Of a stretch of 20,052 nucleotides of DNA, positions 1 through 9,449 are shown piece after piece. The position numbers and the translations under genes were made by a program. Below the pieces are notes generated by a model that was not told the origin of the DNA, did no database searches, and saw nothing but the letters and a program-made list of their open reading frames with translations. Numbering within the stretch: the first letter of the stretch is position 1; each line of letters opens with the position of its first letter. Source of the DNA: Mycoemilia scoparia (taxonomy: Eukaryota > Kickxellomycota > Kickxellomycetes > Kickxellales > Kickxellaceae). The DNA lies in assembly GCA_027575805.1 (NCBI GenBank), contig JANBPU010000281.1, forward strand, positions 1-20,052, in the 5' to 3' direction.

Positions 1-615
1 TTATTATATAATTTACTATGGATGCATCATTTGACATATAAGAATTATGATCCTATCGAATTGCAGCTACAAAATGATTTATATGTTTAGTTGGTGAATA
101 GCATTTTTTAGGAGGCAGTCAACTTGATGCCCATTTGCGACTAAGGCTACTGCATTTACAGATGCCACTTAAATTACAAGGCGATGATAAAATGACATGA
201 TTAAAGTGCATATAAAACTATGAGCACATATGAATGAATATTTTCGAAGGGATAAGTTTTACTAGTAGGCCAGTTTCAACTTGCATACTGGCCAAGCCCA
301 TGTTATCATTGATGATATTAATTTATCCCTTCAAAAATAATTGCCCATATGGCTAGCACTGTGTCAAAGAACGATCATGCTCAAAGACGACAACTTTCTC
401 TTTCTCTCATATTAGTGAAATATGCTAACTAAACACCAAAATCTCCAATCTTCCCAGTACTTGTCTTTTAAATAATTATCTACTAATATAATTAATGTTA
501 TCAAATGTCATCTATAATCTCACGTTAATTATAATGATGAAAAAAGGGGTAATAAAAACATCAAATAAATTAATAGCTCGCTCATAAATGATCCAAACAA
601 TATTATTCTGGCATT
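1..615. other. Non-coding left flank
   Basis: No open frame of useful length or splice-consistent gene is visible. The only recognisable structure is the first copy of the window's MITE family (227-351). The rest is AT-rich spacer and would include the 3' untranslated region of the minus-strand gene ending at 616. Confidence 0.6.
227..351 (+). mobile_element. MITE copy 1 (diverged)
   Basis: Terminal inverted repeats are seen: the left end (227-252) and right end (326-351) match as variants of CATATGGGCAATAATTTTTG followed by AAGGG. The interior contains the family hallmark TTTTACTAGTA but then differs from the other copies and holds a 7-bp inverted repeat GGCCAGT/ACTGGCC (268-292). It has no coding capacity. 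It is related to the copies at 1429, 5929, 13970 and 19402. Confidence 0.7.
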
Positions 616-1017
616 CTACCATGCCTGTACAGGTGGCATTAATTCAACCGCAATATTAGCACTATAGTTTGCAATGATAACATCAATACAATTTTCATTT
701 TGGGTTAAGATTTGGTTTCCAATCAAAAAGTTTCCTGAATTAAAAAGATCATCGAGAGTTAAATTTTCAACCCGATGATAATCATCAGCTGGATATTCTT
801 TAACCCAATACCTATATTGTGTGCCTATAGTGCTAATTTGTGGAAGATAGTCGAGATAATCATACCAAGTATTGAGATCAATTCTTGTCATACCAGGTCG
901 GCTTGGAATATGCGAGAAAGTGCATTGTCCTAGCTGATTAAACAACATATTTGTATAATACGCATTATGCGGTACATTATTGGCTTCTTGAAAGTATATA
1001 ACTAGTTCCAATGACAT
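616..1017 (-). CDS. Hypothetical protein, 133 aa from the first ATG after the TATA box
   Basis: I do not recognise this protein. The frame is open from 1104 down to the TAG at 616-618, but its first ATG is at 1017, giving 133 residues. A TATA box at 1102-1110 would place transcription start near 1075, so 1017 is the first ATG in such a transcript. The region just upstream in frame is very hydrophobic (VQIIPILLFLSLMSLELVIYF), like a secretion signal, but has no ATG. A second model is an upstream ATG near 1134 with a 76-nt GT..AG intron (1022-1097) that joins in frame to residue 1 of this call. The body is rich in Tyr, Asn and Asp with two N-glycosylation sequons (NLT, NYS), compatible with a secreted protein. 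MITE copies 1 and 2 flank the gene in opposite orientation. Confidence 0.5.
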   Translation of the reverse strand: MSLELVIYFQEANNVPHNAYYTNMLFNQLGQCTFSHIPSRPGMTRIDLNTWYDYLDYLPQISTIGTQYRYWVKEYPADDYHRVENLTLDDLFNSGNFLIGNQILTQNENCIDVIIANYSANIAVELMPPVQAW

Positions 1018-1101
1018 TAGGCTAAGAAATAACAATATCGGAATAATTTGGACCAAATATGATAATGATGATGAGATGCAAGAGAAAGGATTTTTACCAG
1101 T

Positions 1102-1110
1102 CTTTTATAG
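1102..1110 (-). promoter_or_regulatory. TATA box of the gene ending at 616
   Basis: CTATAAAAG on the minus strand, about 88 bp upstream of the ATG at 1017. It competes with the alternative two-exon model, in which the same bases would lie inside the first exon. Confidence 0.5.
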
Positions 1111-1797
1111 TTTTGGGAACCAAAGATTTAGGCATTAGTTCATGATATATAAGATCGCAATATCATGACTATGAAATGCCATTAACTTGTCTTGTATGGC
1201 ATTTTTATTAAATGCAATAATAGGTGCTTTGCAAAAGATGCAATTTATTGCTTGGATGATTATTAGCAATGCCTTATAATTTTCGGGCCTAATGTGATAA
1301 ATGTGCCTGATAATGCTGTGTTTTGCATATTAAATAGGGCAAAGACCTGATCACTAACTATAAAAAGGTTGTATTTAGTGGTTATAATTGTAGTTTTAGT
1401 TGGTTAAAGGTTTATCGCTTTAATTACATGTGTAGTAATTTTTGAAGGGTGAATGTGTATAGGGGCAATCAGAGCCAAATGAATGTCCAGTTTTACTAGT
1501 AATCCATTCACTTTTCAAAAATATTCTTCCCTATTATACTTTAATTAATTCATACAAATTATTTTTTGGTACAAATAAGAGCCAAGAGTATTAGTCTTAA
1601 CCATTATAGCATTCTGACACACCTAAGCAAACTACGTGTTATGTTTCAATGATACACATATTAATTATTACTTGATAGAAATGTTGGTTTTATTTATAAA
1701 TATTGAACCACATTTCCTTTAAACCAAGCACAATGAAACACACATCAAAGTACTAAACATAAATTTGAAATATTGGAGTTACTAAATAATAACTTCC
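1111..1797. other. Intergenic spacer
   Basis: AT-rich spacer between two minus-strand genes. It holds MITE copy 2 (1429-1533) and otherwise no supported gene, RNA or repeat. Confidence 0.6.
1429..1533 (-). mobile_element. MITE copy 2 (inverted)
   Basis: Read on the minus strand, the interior matches copy 3: the TTACTAGTAAAACTGGACA block, then CATTTGGCT and GATTGCCCCTATA. The ends are the family's terminal repeats with substitutions (TAATTTTTGAAGGGT at the left, ACTTTTCAAAAATA at the right). About 105 bp, non-coding, opposite in orientation to copies 1, 3 and 5. Confidence 0.75.
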
Positions 1798-2304
1798 TTA
1801 AACAAATTTGCTATTCAAACTTTCCAAATGTGCGTGAAAATCCTTTGTGAGATTTTCAACATTATCAAAAGAGTTAATAATACCTTGTTTATAGTCCATG
1901 ATGTTTTCCAATCCAGGTCTCAAGCATTTAGTTAGCTCATACAATTGAGAGGTTGCAGAATTTAAATCATTCAGCCATTTCTCCAAAGGTTCTGGCAACT
2001 GGTAAAACTCAGCTAAAAGAGCGTCAATATTTTGAAGCTGGTTGAAAACAGTGACAAAATCCTTATCCTGATCAACTACAGGTAAACAGCAACCAACAGA
2101 TACCCATGACATCCGGAAGGACTCGCAAGATTGTGTAAGGAAACCCGAATTCTGGTGTTGTGATACAGCTTTGATTGATTCCATTGTATTGAATTGAGAT
2201 AATGTAAGTGTATTAATAGTATACTTGCTTTCTGTATTTATAGATTTAGCATAGGATTGCTTATTAACACCAATATACACATGCACATATGGTGAACTTG
2301 TCAT
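1798..2304 (-). CDS. Hypothetical protein, 168 aa
   Basis: A complete ATG-to-TAA frame encoding 168 residues of no family I recognise. The N-terminal half is Ser/Thr/Gln-rich with a central cysteine-containing stretch (SWVSVGCCLPVVDQD, about residues 66-80). The C-terminal half (about 85-165) looks helical, with spaced Leu and acidic/amide residues, compatible with a helical bundle or coiled coil. I see no signal peptide or membrane segment. The start is the first ATG of the frame. The promoter side has no obvious TATA box but carries a perfect three-unit heat-shock-element-like motif 64 bp upstream. The lack of a recognised domain leaves some chance that it is a decayed or over-predicted frame. 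Confidence 0.55.
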   Translation of the reverse strand: MTSSPYVHVYIGVNKQSYAKSINTESKYTINTLTLSQFNTMESIKAVSQHQNSGFLTQSCESFRMSWVSVGCCLPVVDQDKDFVTVFNQLQNIDALLAEFYQLPEPLEKWLNDLNSATSQLYELTKCLRPGLENIMDYKQGIINSFDNVENLTKDFHAHLESLNSKFV

Positions 2305-2769
2305 ATTTCAGCTGAGAACAGTCAAAGATTGTGATTGTGTTCGTCTACATAACCCCAAAGATTAGAGATTCGAGAATATTCTCAGTTGCTTAGTAATCTA
2401 CTGAGTAAGTGACAACAATCAAGCCAACAAACCTAGGAATTGTAACTAGTCAAGTGATATCATTCTCTCAAAATTTGAGTGAGGCTTGGTTGGATATTGT
2501 ATCCAGAATTCCAAGGGATAACTTTTATTTTCCTTTAAAGTAGAGTCCTTACCATAGCCAACTTCACATAATTATAATTGAAATATATGTTAATGAAAAA
2601 TATTTGACAATTCACCGCATTCTTATTTTATAGTAAGAGCAAAATAACACACATGCAAAAAAAAACAGAAAATAATCGTTGCTCCTTTTAAATCAGTGAT
2701 TGAATTGGATCACATTCATCCTTCTCTGCTTTGCTTTAGTATTGATGTTAGATTGGAAGTTCACTGTAG
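2305..2769. other. Intergenic spacer and promoter
   Basis: It contains the HSE-like motif at 2368-2382 and a weak inverted pair CCTAGGAATT / AATTCCAAGG (about 2451-2516) that might mark another small foldback. Nothing coding is supported. Confidence 0.5.
2368..2382. promoter_or_regulatory. Heat shock element-like motif
   Basis: ATTCG-AGAAT-ATTCT is three contiguous perfect alternating nTTCn/nGAAn units, the consensus bound by trimeric HSF1. It lies 64 bp upstream of the ATG at 2304. A match of this length is expected roughly 0.1-0.2 times by chance in 20 kb, so position is the main argument. Confidence 0.35.
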
Positions 2770-3480
2770 TCATTGTTTCTGTTTTCTCATTTTATCCTTC
2801 ACCATAGTCTCCTCGTCTTCATCATCTTGACAAAGACTTAATCCCTCCAAGTTTATGACAAAATCAGCTGGTTTAGCACTTGGTTCGATGTTGTCAGGCA
2901 ATGGTGATTGGAAACTTTTGAGTCCATAAAGATGACGGTATCCTTTGACAAGATCCTTTGCATTACCAGGATAAGGATCTGTGCTAATTCCTGGAAATCC
3001 GGGAAATTCCTGGGTAGGGGTTGCGCTTGAAGGCCGGAAAAATATATCACCAAGTTGGTCTAGATCTTCTTGGGTGTAAGCTTTAGAAAAGATAGAACTC
3101 AGTGTTGATTGGTTTTCATCTCCTATTTTGCCATGAATTTCCACATCGTAATCGCCATAGGCCCCACGAAATTGTTCAGTATCAATGTCATCATAATCCT
3201 CATCATCGCTTCCGTGTTGACTTCCGCCAAAATCTCCGATATCACTTCTAATGTCGCTGTCAACATCACCGCCCTTGTTAAGTCCAAGGATGTTACAAAG
3301 AGGTTGAGATTTTACAACATTGAACTGGAAGTTTTCACTTAAAAAGCCAGCTTGAGGCTTTTGAAGTTCTGAAATTGGAATCTGCTTTCCATTCTTCACA
3401 ATACATCCCAAATCATTGTCAGTATATTGACCAGACTTTATATTTCGGAGATGGGGTTGGAATTGAGTGGGGTTGCTCAT
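2770..3480 (-). CDS. Hypothetical acidic protein, 236 aa
   Basis: The open frame runs further upstream to an ATG at 3612, but that ATG overlaps a TATA box (3612-3617). I therefore place the start at the ATG at 3478-3480, which gives 236 residues. The protein is soluble-looking and strongly acidic in the middle (SDDEDYDDIDTEQ, about residues 92-104) and near the end (DDEDEE), with a basic tail MRKQKQ. The segment after about residue 145 is Pro/Gly-rich (EFPGFPGISTDPYPGN). I see no signal peptide, membrane segment or known domain. Overlapping frames on the other strand are shorter and lack support. Function unknown. Confidence 0.6.
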   Translation of the reverse strand: MSNPTQFQPHLRNIKSGQYTDNDLGCIVKNGKQIPISELQKPQAGFLSENFQFNVVKSQPLCNILGLNKGGDVDSDIRSDIGDFGGSQHGSDDEDYDDIDTEQFRGAYGDYDVEIHGKIGDENQSTLSSIFSKAYTQEDLDQLGDIFFRPSSATPTQEFPGFPGISTDPYPGNAKDLVKGYRHLYGLKSFQSPLPDNIEPSAKPADFVINLEGLSLCQDDEDEETMVKDKMRKQKQ

Positions 3481-4053
3481 TTTTGTAAAAAAACAACTTT
3501 GGGTTGGCAAGGTGGAGGGTTGGTTTGAAGAGAACCTGGAAAATGAGAAAAAGGAAAGAGGTGGGTAATCAAAGATAAAGATTTCAAAAATATGGAGAAA
3601 TTGGGTGTCCATTTATATCCCTTATTTGGCTTCAATATCAAACATATTCCAATTGTAATTTTTATTTTTGGGGAGAATTTTTTTTTAGAAATTATAATAT
3701 TTGTATATGTTTGATTGTAAATAAATATTTTGTAAGCTTTCAAACCAATCTTCAAAATATCTCCAAATCAATATTTATAACAATTCTCGAATATGAATGA
3801 ATTTTTTGATTTTTACTTTATTTGTAAGATACTTTTTGTTCAAAACACCTACATACACAACACACATGTATGTTACAAGAAAAATGTTGAAAGGGTAAGC
3901 CACGATTCCCAAAACTCTATTTTCAAAATGTATCTTTTAAAAACATTTTTCAAATATGAAACTTCAATACAACATGGAATGATAGATGAAATAAACTAAA
4001 ACAACAAAAATATATTGATAGAAATTGATAACCTTGACTTTGAAATCGTTCTA
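3481..4053. other. Spacer: leader of the gene at 3480 and 3' region of the gene ending at 4054
   Basis: The part next to 3480 is a pyrimidine-rich leader (minus strand) preceded by the TATA box at 3612-3617. The remainder is AT-rich. A plus-strand open frame at 3793-3999 is low-complexity and unsupported. Confidence 0.55.
3612..3617 (-). promoter_or_regulatory. TATA box of the acidic-protein gene
   Basis: GATATAAATGG on the minus strand, 132 bp upstream of the chosen ATG at 3480. It decides the start: the longer frame would begin inside this box. Confidence 0.6.
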
Positions 4054-5241
4054 TCAGAAATTGGCTTTTTCTTTGCCTTTTCGACTACCCGATTTCCACT
4101 TTATACCAAAATCGCTACTATCATAATTTTCATCTGGTGCTACTTGACTATTATATCTGCTATTGCGATTATATCTTTGCCAACGACATTGATCTACACA
4201 CACGAATCAATAAAAATCCCTTAAAGCTTATTAACTTATGTTAGAACCACATGTAGCAACATTATTGCTTACCTTCAATAGGAGTGTCTTTATCCCTTAT
4301 TGTCTGGGTTGAAGTCGAGGCGCGATGACGAGTATAACCTTCACCATTATTTGCAGAGCAATATTTTTGTGTCATGGGCTCATGATATGATGTTGATTGC
4401 ATTTGTGATGACAGCTGTTGTGTTTGAAGCGAATATGGCCAATGGCTTGGAAGATAGCCATCGTCTTGCATATATGATGATGATTGCGGACCATAATAAT
4501 TTGGAATACAACCGCCACTAATATTCTGCAAATAGGTTGATGAAGGAGGCAGTGAGGCTATAAAATAAGAGTCGGGAGTTATTGATTCTTGCGAACTATC
4601 ACTGCTATCACTGCCACCATCGTCATAATAGTTAGGTGGGTGATCACAACCACCATATTGCGTGTGAGGTGGTGATGCTAATATTGGCTGTGGCTGAATT
4701 ATGTAACTGGGACTTGAAGCGGAGTATTGGCCATCATGGTAATTAGAAGGATAGGCTCTGGTTGGCATGTAATTTGGAGCTGCCATATAAAGATTATCTG
4801 ATGGATTACGAGGATATACCCCACCACCACTACTACTATTACTACTACCAGGCAAAAAAGACGCTGATGATACTGAAAGCGATGGTAAATTTCTGTACTT
4901 TGGGAGAGTATCATCATTGGTTTCCCTTATTATTTCTTTAACCGATTTTTGCTACATAGCTTATCATATGGAATTCTAAAGCACTCCCATTTCTCATCTT
5001 CCGCTCCATTTTTCTCAATTTGTTCTATTATCTCTTCCAATAATTCTAATGACGATGATAGTGATTGTGGATGGAAACACTGTTCAAATTTTTGCTTTCC
5101 CTTGTTGCCTGGTTTGTTTGGAGACTCATTGGTCATGATAGCTGGGACCTTTTCAGGTATATTGTCACTACCGTTGTTCTCATTTTTCTGGTTTTTATGC
5201 ATATGGTCACTGTTTTGATCCTGCTTCTTGCCTTTAGCCAT
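4054..5241 (-). CDS. Hypothetical low-complexity protein, 3-exon model, 341 aa
   Basis: I do not recognise this protein. My model has exon 1 at 5241-4956, exon 2 at 4872-4273 and exon 3 at 4193-4054 (1026 nt, 341 residues). Intron 2 (4194-4272, 79 nt) is convincing: GTAAGC donor, CTAAC branch site and a TAG acceptor after a TGTG run. It fuses exon 2 to a 46-residue open end rich in Arg, Asn, Ser and Lys. Intron 1 (4873-4955, 83 nt; GTAGCA..TTTCAG) is weaker but restores frame. Exon 1 is Lys/Asn-rich with one likely helix (LELLEEIIEQIEKN, about 65-78). Exon 2 is Ser/Tyr/Pro/Gln-rich with a poly-Ser/Gly start, looking disordered. There is no signal peptide or membrane segment. A TATA box lies 107 bp upstream of the ATG. 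Confidence 0.6.
4194..4272 (-). other. Predicted intron 2 (79 nt)
   Basis: Donor GTAAGC, branch-like TTCTAACAT and acceptor GTGTGTAG on the minus strand. Splicing turns the codon GGT into GAT and avoids a TAA three codons into the intron, continuing the frame to the TGA at 4054-4056. Confidence 0.7.
4873..4955 (-). other. Predicted intron 1 (83 nt), alternative is a frameshift
   Basis: Donor GTAGCA and acceptor CTTTCAG join the two reading frames in phase. Without splicing the upstream frame stops at 4930-4932, and the downstream frame is itself open back to about 4950. A one-base difference in the T5 run at 4946-4950 would therefore also fuse them. Confidence 0.45.
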
Positions 5242-5347
5242 TTCCTAGTGATGACTTTGTGTACGTTTTGGGATATTTTGGTAAGGTAGTCTGAATAAAC
5301 TAAAATGTAATTTAATATATTATAATCTTTTCACCATGGGGGTCATA

Positions 5348-5353
5348 TTTATA
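5348..5353 (-). promoter_or_regulatory. TATA box of the 3-exon gene
   Basis: CTATAAATATG on the minus strand, 107 bp upstream of the ATG at 5241. Confidence 0.55.
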
Positions 5354-5928
5354 GAATTATGAATTACAGAGAGTATCAGCATTAGGCCCATCTAAACACA
5401 AGTATAAATAAAGTATACATTAACAAATTAAATTGCAAAAGCAAATTGAAGTTCTTTCAAAATCAATGGAGGGTTTTCTAAAGCATTCATCCCAAATTTA
5501 ACATTGTGTTTAAATCTCAATCTATCAACTAATTATTCTATTCTTTCTAGAATGAATACGCAATCACAATTAATAAATTCATTCTTTGGATTATAATGAA
5601 TAAACAGGCATATTAAGTTTATTCAATGAGGATTGAATGGATATTGATAATAAATGACAAATATTGTTTCAATTGATCTACTAATGGTAGAAATTCATTC
5701 TCGTGAACCAAACATTGAGACATTATAAGATTCAAAGAACTGTTTCTCAAAAATATTAATACTTTGCAGGATAAAAGGAATAAATTGCAAATTCCCCTAA
5801 ATAAGTGGTCGCATTATGGTAGCGAATCCTCAGCTCAAAGCCGCATTGAGAGGCCATGTAGCTGTCGACTTTTCTCATAACTTTATAAACCCCATTATTT
5901 TGATTATTAATTTCAACATCGCACTATG
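5354..5928. other. AT-rich spacer with short palindromes
   Basis: No gene is supported. Several small inverted repeats occur, such as AGAATGAAT / ATTCATTCT (about 5550-5586) and GAATAAAC / GTTTATTC (about 5599-5625). They could be remnants of a foldback element, but no clean ends were found. Confidence 0.4.
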
Positions 5929-6043
5929 TGGGTAATAATTTTTGAAGGGTGTAAGTTTACTAGTAAAACTGGACACCCATTTGGCTGTGATTGCGCCTAT
6001 AACCATTAACCACCAAAATTTACCCTTCAAAAATTATTGCCCA
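5929..6043 (+). mobile_element. MITE copy 3 (best complete copy)
   Basis: 115 bp with 22-bp terminal inverted repeats matching at 21 of 22 positions (left 5929-5950, right 6022-6043; unit TGGGYAATAATTTTTGAAGG then GT). The interior has AGTTTACTAGTAAAACTGGA, then CACCCATTTGGCTGTGATTG. Non-coding. It closely matches copy 4 read on the other strand. Confidence 0.85.
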
Positions 6044-6651
6044 AATGGTTAAAGTTTACAAGGCTTTGGGCAAAATGGGTCCCCAGGAACTGCATATAGA
6101 TTGGCTCATGATTGGGTTAAAATATGATGTGGGTCCATTGCTGCCCACCATAAATTCAATCCCTAGTGATATTTTTCCAAATAGTACAACTTTTATGAAA
6201 TGAAATCAAAAACTGTAACACCAAATATTTACTCCAAAACTGCTTTGCCACTATGTAGCGATTTCTATAGCACATAGTCAATTGCATCTACCAAGTGCTT
6301 GTTCTGCATCAATTTTTCTTTTTCCTTTACATAAACTATGAGTATCGACTCACCACCACACATCAACTTCACTATTAACAACCCTTACTGCAATATGGGA
6401 ATATATATGGATATATTTTAACATTATCCTTACGCGACTATTTAATAAATCAACATACAAGTTGAAAAAACTACACAGATCTTTTCCCGTCAATGTACCT
6501 GTGTCTGTGTTAGGAACTCTAATCAAAAGAAAGAAAGAAAAAACGATATATAAATATGAATGGTCAATTTGCCTGAATTCTTTTTTCTTTCTTGATACAG
6601 CAACCACACAGGTATTATACAGCTACGGATGTCTCCCCTGACAATATTACA

Positions 6652-6709
6652 TGACAAGTTCTCCATCAAAATGAAGCAGATCAGTACCCTCATACATTCC
6701 CTGCAAATC
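6652..6709 (+). repeat. Diverged inverted repeat, left arm
   Basis: Starts TGACAAGTTCTCCATCAAAA and ends CATACATTCCCTGCAAATC. It pairs, on the opposite strand, with 7120-7181, with two near-identical blocks in the same order and a variable centre of similar length. Confidence 0.6.
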
Positions 6710-7119
6710 GGCGCATAGGCCATACACTTTGGCTGGAGTCCGGCAGACTATTGACTATTATCCAAGGTATTCTTCTGGTACACCTTCAAAGGAGATTCTC
6801 ACACATGGTCAATATACTCTGCCTCTATTGATTGACATGGGTTACACATAAATATGTATACAGTGCAGCATTCTATAGTAACCCGATAGCCAATCGGAAG
6901 CAACATGGACGCCACCCTTGATTTTTCGATTGTTACTTTATTGATCATTTATTGATTACATGAGTGGAGTGGGGGTTTCGAAAACAACAATCTATTGCTT
7001 ATCCCTCCCACCTGTTTGTTTCCTATTGATTGAAAAGCCACACAGAAAATATAGCCTTTAGCACTAACAACAACAGCAACGACGACAACAACGACAGGTA
7101 GCTGAAAAATCGACTTGGT

Positions 7120-7181
7120 GATTTGCAGGGAATGCATGTGGACACCTGTGTTTCTTTTCCCTTTAGATGGAGATCTTGTCA
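7120..7181 (-). repeat. Diverged inverted repeat, right arm
   Basis: On the minus strand it starts TGACAAGATCTCCATCTAAA and ends CATGCATTCCCTGCAAATC. Similarity to 6652-6709 stops abruptly on both sides. Confidence 0.6.
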
Positions 7182-7436
7182 CTTGGTAGCTTGCATAAAC
7201 TACTAGCAGGAATGTCGTGTGATATCCTGGTTTCTGATGTCCTTTTTAGCTTTAATTGTGCTTGTTCATTTATTGTTAATACATACAAATTGGTTCGCGT
7301 GCAACACTAAATTTGTCGCTTTGATCTTGATCGGCATAGTTCAAGACATGTATTTCAAAGCTCAAAACTTGATACAAGTTTGGCAGTGAGTATAAAGTTC
7401 AAGGTCAAACAATTGTAAATCACAAAGTATAGACTT

Positions 7437-7464
7437 GGTGTGTGTGTGTGTGTGTGTGTGTGTG
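7437..7464. repeat. TG dinucleotide microsatellite
   Basis: An almost pure (TG) tract of about 28 bp, followed 170 bp later by a second one. Confidence 0.95.
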
Positions 7465-7629
7465 GCAATAAATAACGACCTTTATGATTTCAGCTTATTC
7501 TTTTAATCTCGAAATCATAATATTTCAAGTTATAAAACAGGTTATATAAATAATCTAAATAACAAAAAAGTGGATTTGGCAATCATTAGTTTATCTTCTT
7601 TAACTTATCTGTTGTGCGTGGTGTTTGTT

Positions 7630-7653
7630 TGTGTGTGTGTGTGTGTGTGTGTG
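7630..7653. repeat. Second TG/GT microsatellite
   Basis: A (GT) tract of about 24 bp. It produces a meaningless Cys-Val run in one frame. Confidence 0.95.
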
Positions 7654-9102
7654 CTTGTACTATTTATGGAATACAAGCTTTTTGTCTTTGTTGTTGCGTC
7701 TCACAAATGCTGCCGCTGTAACATCCACTATCGCTGTAGTCTGATGATTGAAATTCCAAATTCCGAATTACTTTTGGGTTCAGACTTCATTTTTCTATTT
7801 GGCCAGTACGGTCGACAAAATCCATTGGTCAGCCTTCACATATTGACATCTACCACCCCATATCGGTTGTGCCATTTCTCTTGTCTATAGCGAATACAAC
7901 ATCTCACATACATCTTGTGCTTGGTGGTTGAGATACGGGGAATTTACATTGATGGTCTAGAGATAAATGTAAGTAGATACATATATATAGTTTATAAAGC
8001 AAATTTCATAATTTCCCACGACCTTTAAGTATATATCCTGTATGAAAAAGTTTACAGCATGCCAATATCCTTTTGTTTTTTATTGTAAAGAAATCACAAA
8101 CATGGAGATGAGTGGAAAGTTAAAGTGGGTCCTTGCGCAGCTTCAGATAAAACATGTGTGCGAGGCATCCTGTTCGACTGCAAATACGCACATACATAGT
8201 ACATACCATTGAGAACACAACATAAAAAAGCATGCCGCCAAATGTACCATGTACTTTCAAATGAATTAGCTTTGGGATAGAAATGTTGGGTTTATTAAGC
8301 AATATTTCTATTATTAGCATTGTAGGTGCAGTCTAAAGAATTGCTCAACATACAAGGCTGGGCCTGTTTGTATGGCTTCTTGTCTCGGACTTAAAAGTGG
8401 CTTATTTAATGCATACTTGTTTTTTCAACAAAATGTGGTATTTGCTATGCATATAATACCTCTTTTATAGCGTAGCAAGAGTGAATGTTTTTTTGGAATT
8501 TTCTTTTTTTCAGGTGATGTTGCTAATAATGGGCCGGCCTGATACATACGTTCCCATATGTGTTGTCTCTGCTGTCTCCTTTACGCAATTCTACTACACA
8601 AATGCACCCAATAAACTGTGTCTGAACGATCATGTATTTTCATAAGAATGCTCGTAATTACTAGTTATAATATTGGACAAGAATTGTGTGCGTGTCGAAA
8701 CACTCGTGATTGGAGGTATGTTTAGATAATTATTTTTTTGGAATAGAAAAGAATTCGTGATTTAGTTGGTATCTCCTCTCTGTATGAGTGTGCTTCTCTG
8801 AGATTTTGGCCAATAGTTTTCGCTAGTTTTCTTTAACGCTCACACCTGTATGATGGAACTGTCTGACTCCAAGCCAAAAATATTATTTGTGATGAGCCCA
8901 GTTGTTTGTGCATTTAATTGCCTCTCAAACAAAATCATCCCACTCGGTGCTTTTTTGGGAATTTAGAATGATATAATTTCCACTCATGTCCCATTAAGAA
9001 ACCACAGCATGAGATGTTATATTGGATTTCGATTACCTTCTCTCACTGACTTTATCAGATAAATTACCCAGTCCCTCTCTCGTTACCACCCCCAACGAAA
9101 GA

Positions 9103-9449
9103 TATATAAGTATGTTAAAAGACATTAATTTGGGCTCAAAGACTGGTGGCTTTCTTTCTCTTCATCTTTAGCTTAATCTGTGCCTGTGTTTTCGTGTTGA
9201 CGCATATTTATTCCTATCCCCTCTCTATCTCTTTTCACATCCCGCTTATCTTATCAGTCTATAGCATCTGGTCTATTCTCTTTCCCCACTAGAGTTTTGA
9301 GCCTCTGCTGACTTTTATATTTATTTATAACTTTGAATAACCAATTATCCTTTGTATACTTGTAATTTTTGTATCTTACCGATCGTCTCTCTTGCACACA
9401 TTCGTATATATTTCTAAGCCCTTCTCAACAGCAACAGCAAATCTAAAAG
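9103..9449 (+). promoter_or_regulatory. TATA box and pyrimidine-rich leader of the transporter gene
   Basis: TATATAAG at 9103-9110 follows a C-rich patch. The next 300 bp are rich in CT and TCTCT runs and end in CAACAGCAACAGCAAATCTA just before the ATG. A second TATA-like stretch lies near 9316-9330. An in-frame TAA at 9444-9446 immediately precedes the ATG, which fixes the start. Confidence 0.55.

Larger units (their letters stand above)
6044..9102. other. Long non-coding spacer upstream of the transporter gene
   Basis: About 3 kb without a supportable gene. Open frames here are short, lack homology cues and include simple-repeat translations (poly-Val, Cys-Val). It holds a diverged inverted repeat pair (6652-6709 and 7120-7181) and two TG microsatellites. 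Part of it may be distal promoter of the transporter gene. Confidence 0.5.

Noticed and set aside
2770..3612. 280-residue version of the acidic protein starting at 3612
   Set aside because: That ATG overlaps the TATA box, and the extra 44 residues are translated pyrimidine-rich leader.
3793..4224. Two short plus-strand frames
   Set aside because: The first is AT-rich low complexity. The second lies opposite exon 3 and intron 2 of the minus-strand gene.
6350..7182. Three minus-strand frames of 66-85 codons
   Set aside because: No start context, domain or splice partners. One contains a poly-Val run from a CAA/CGA-type simple repeat.
7570..7890. 106-codon plus-strand frame
   Set aside because: Contains the translated GT microsatellite (Cys-Val run); no other support.
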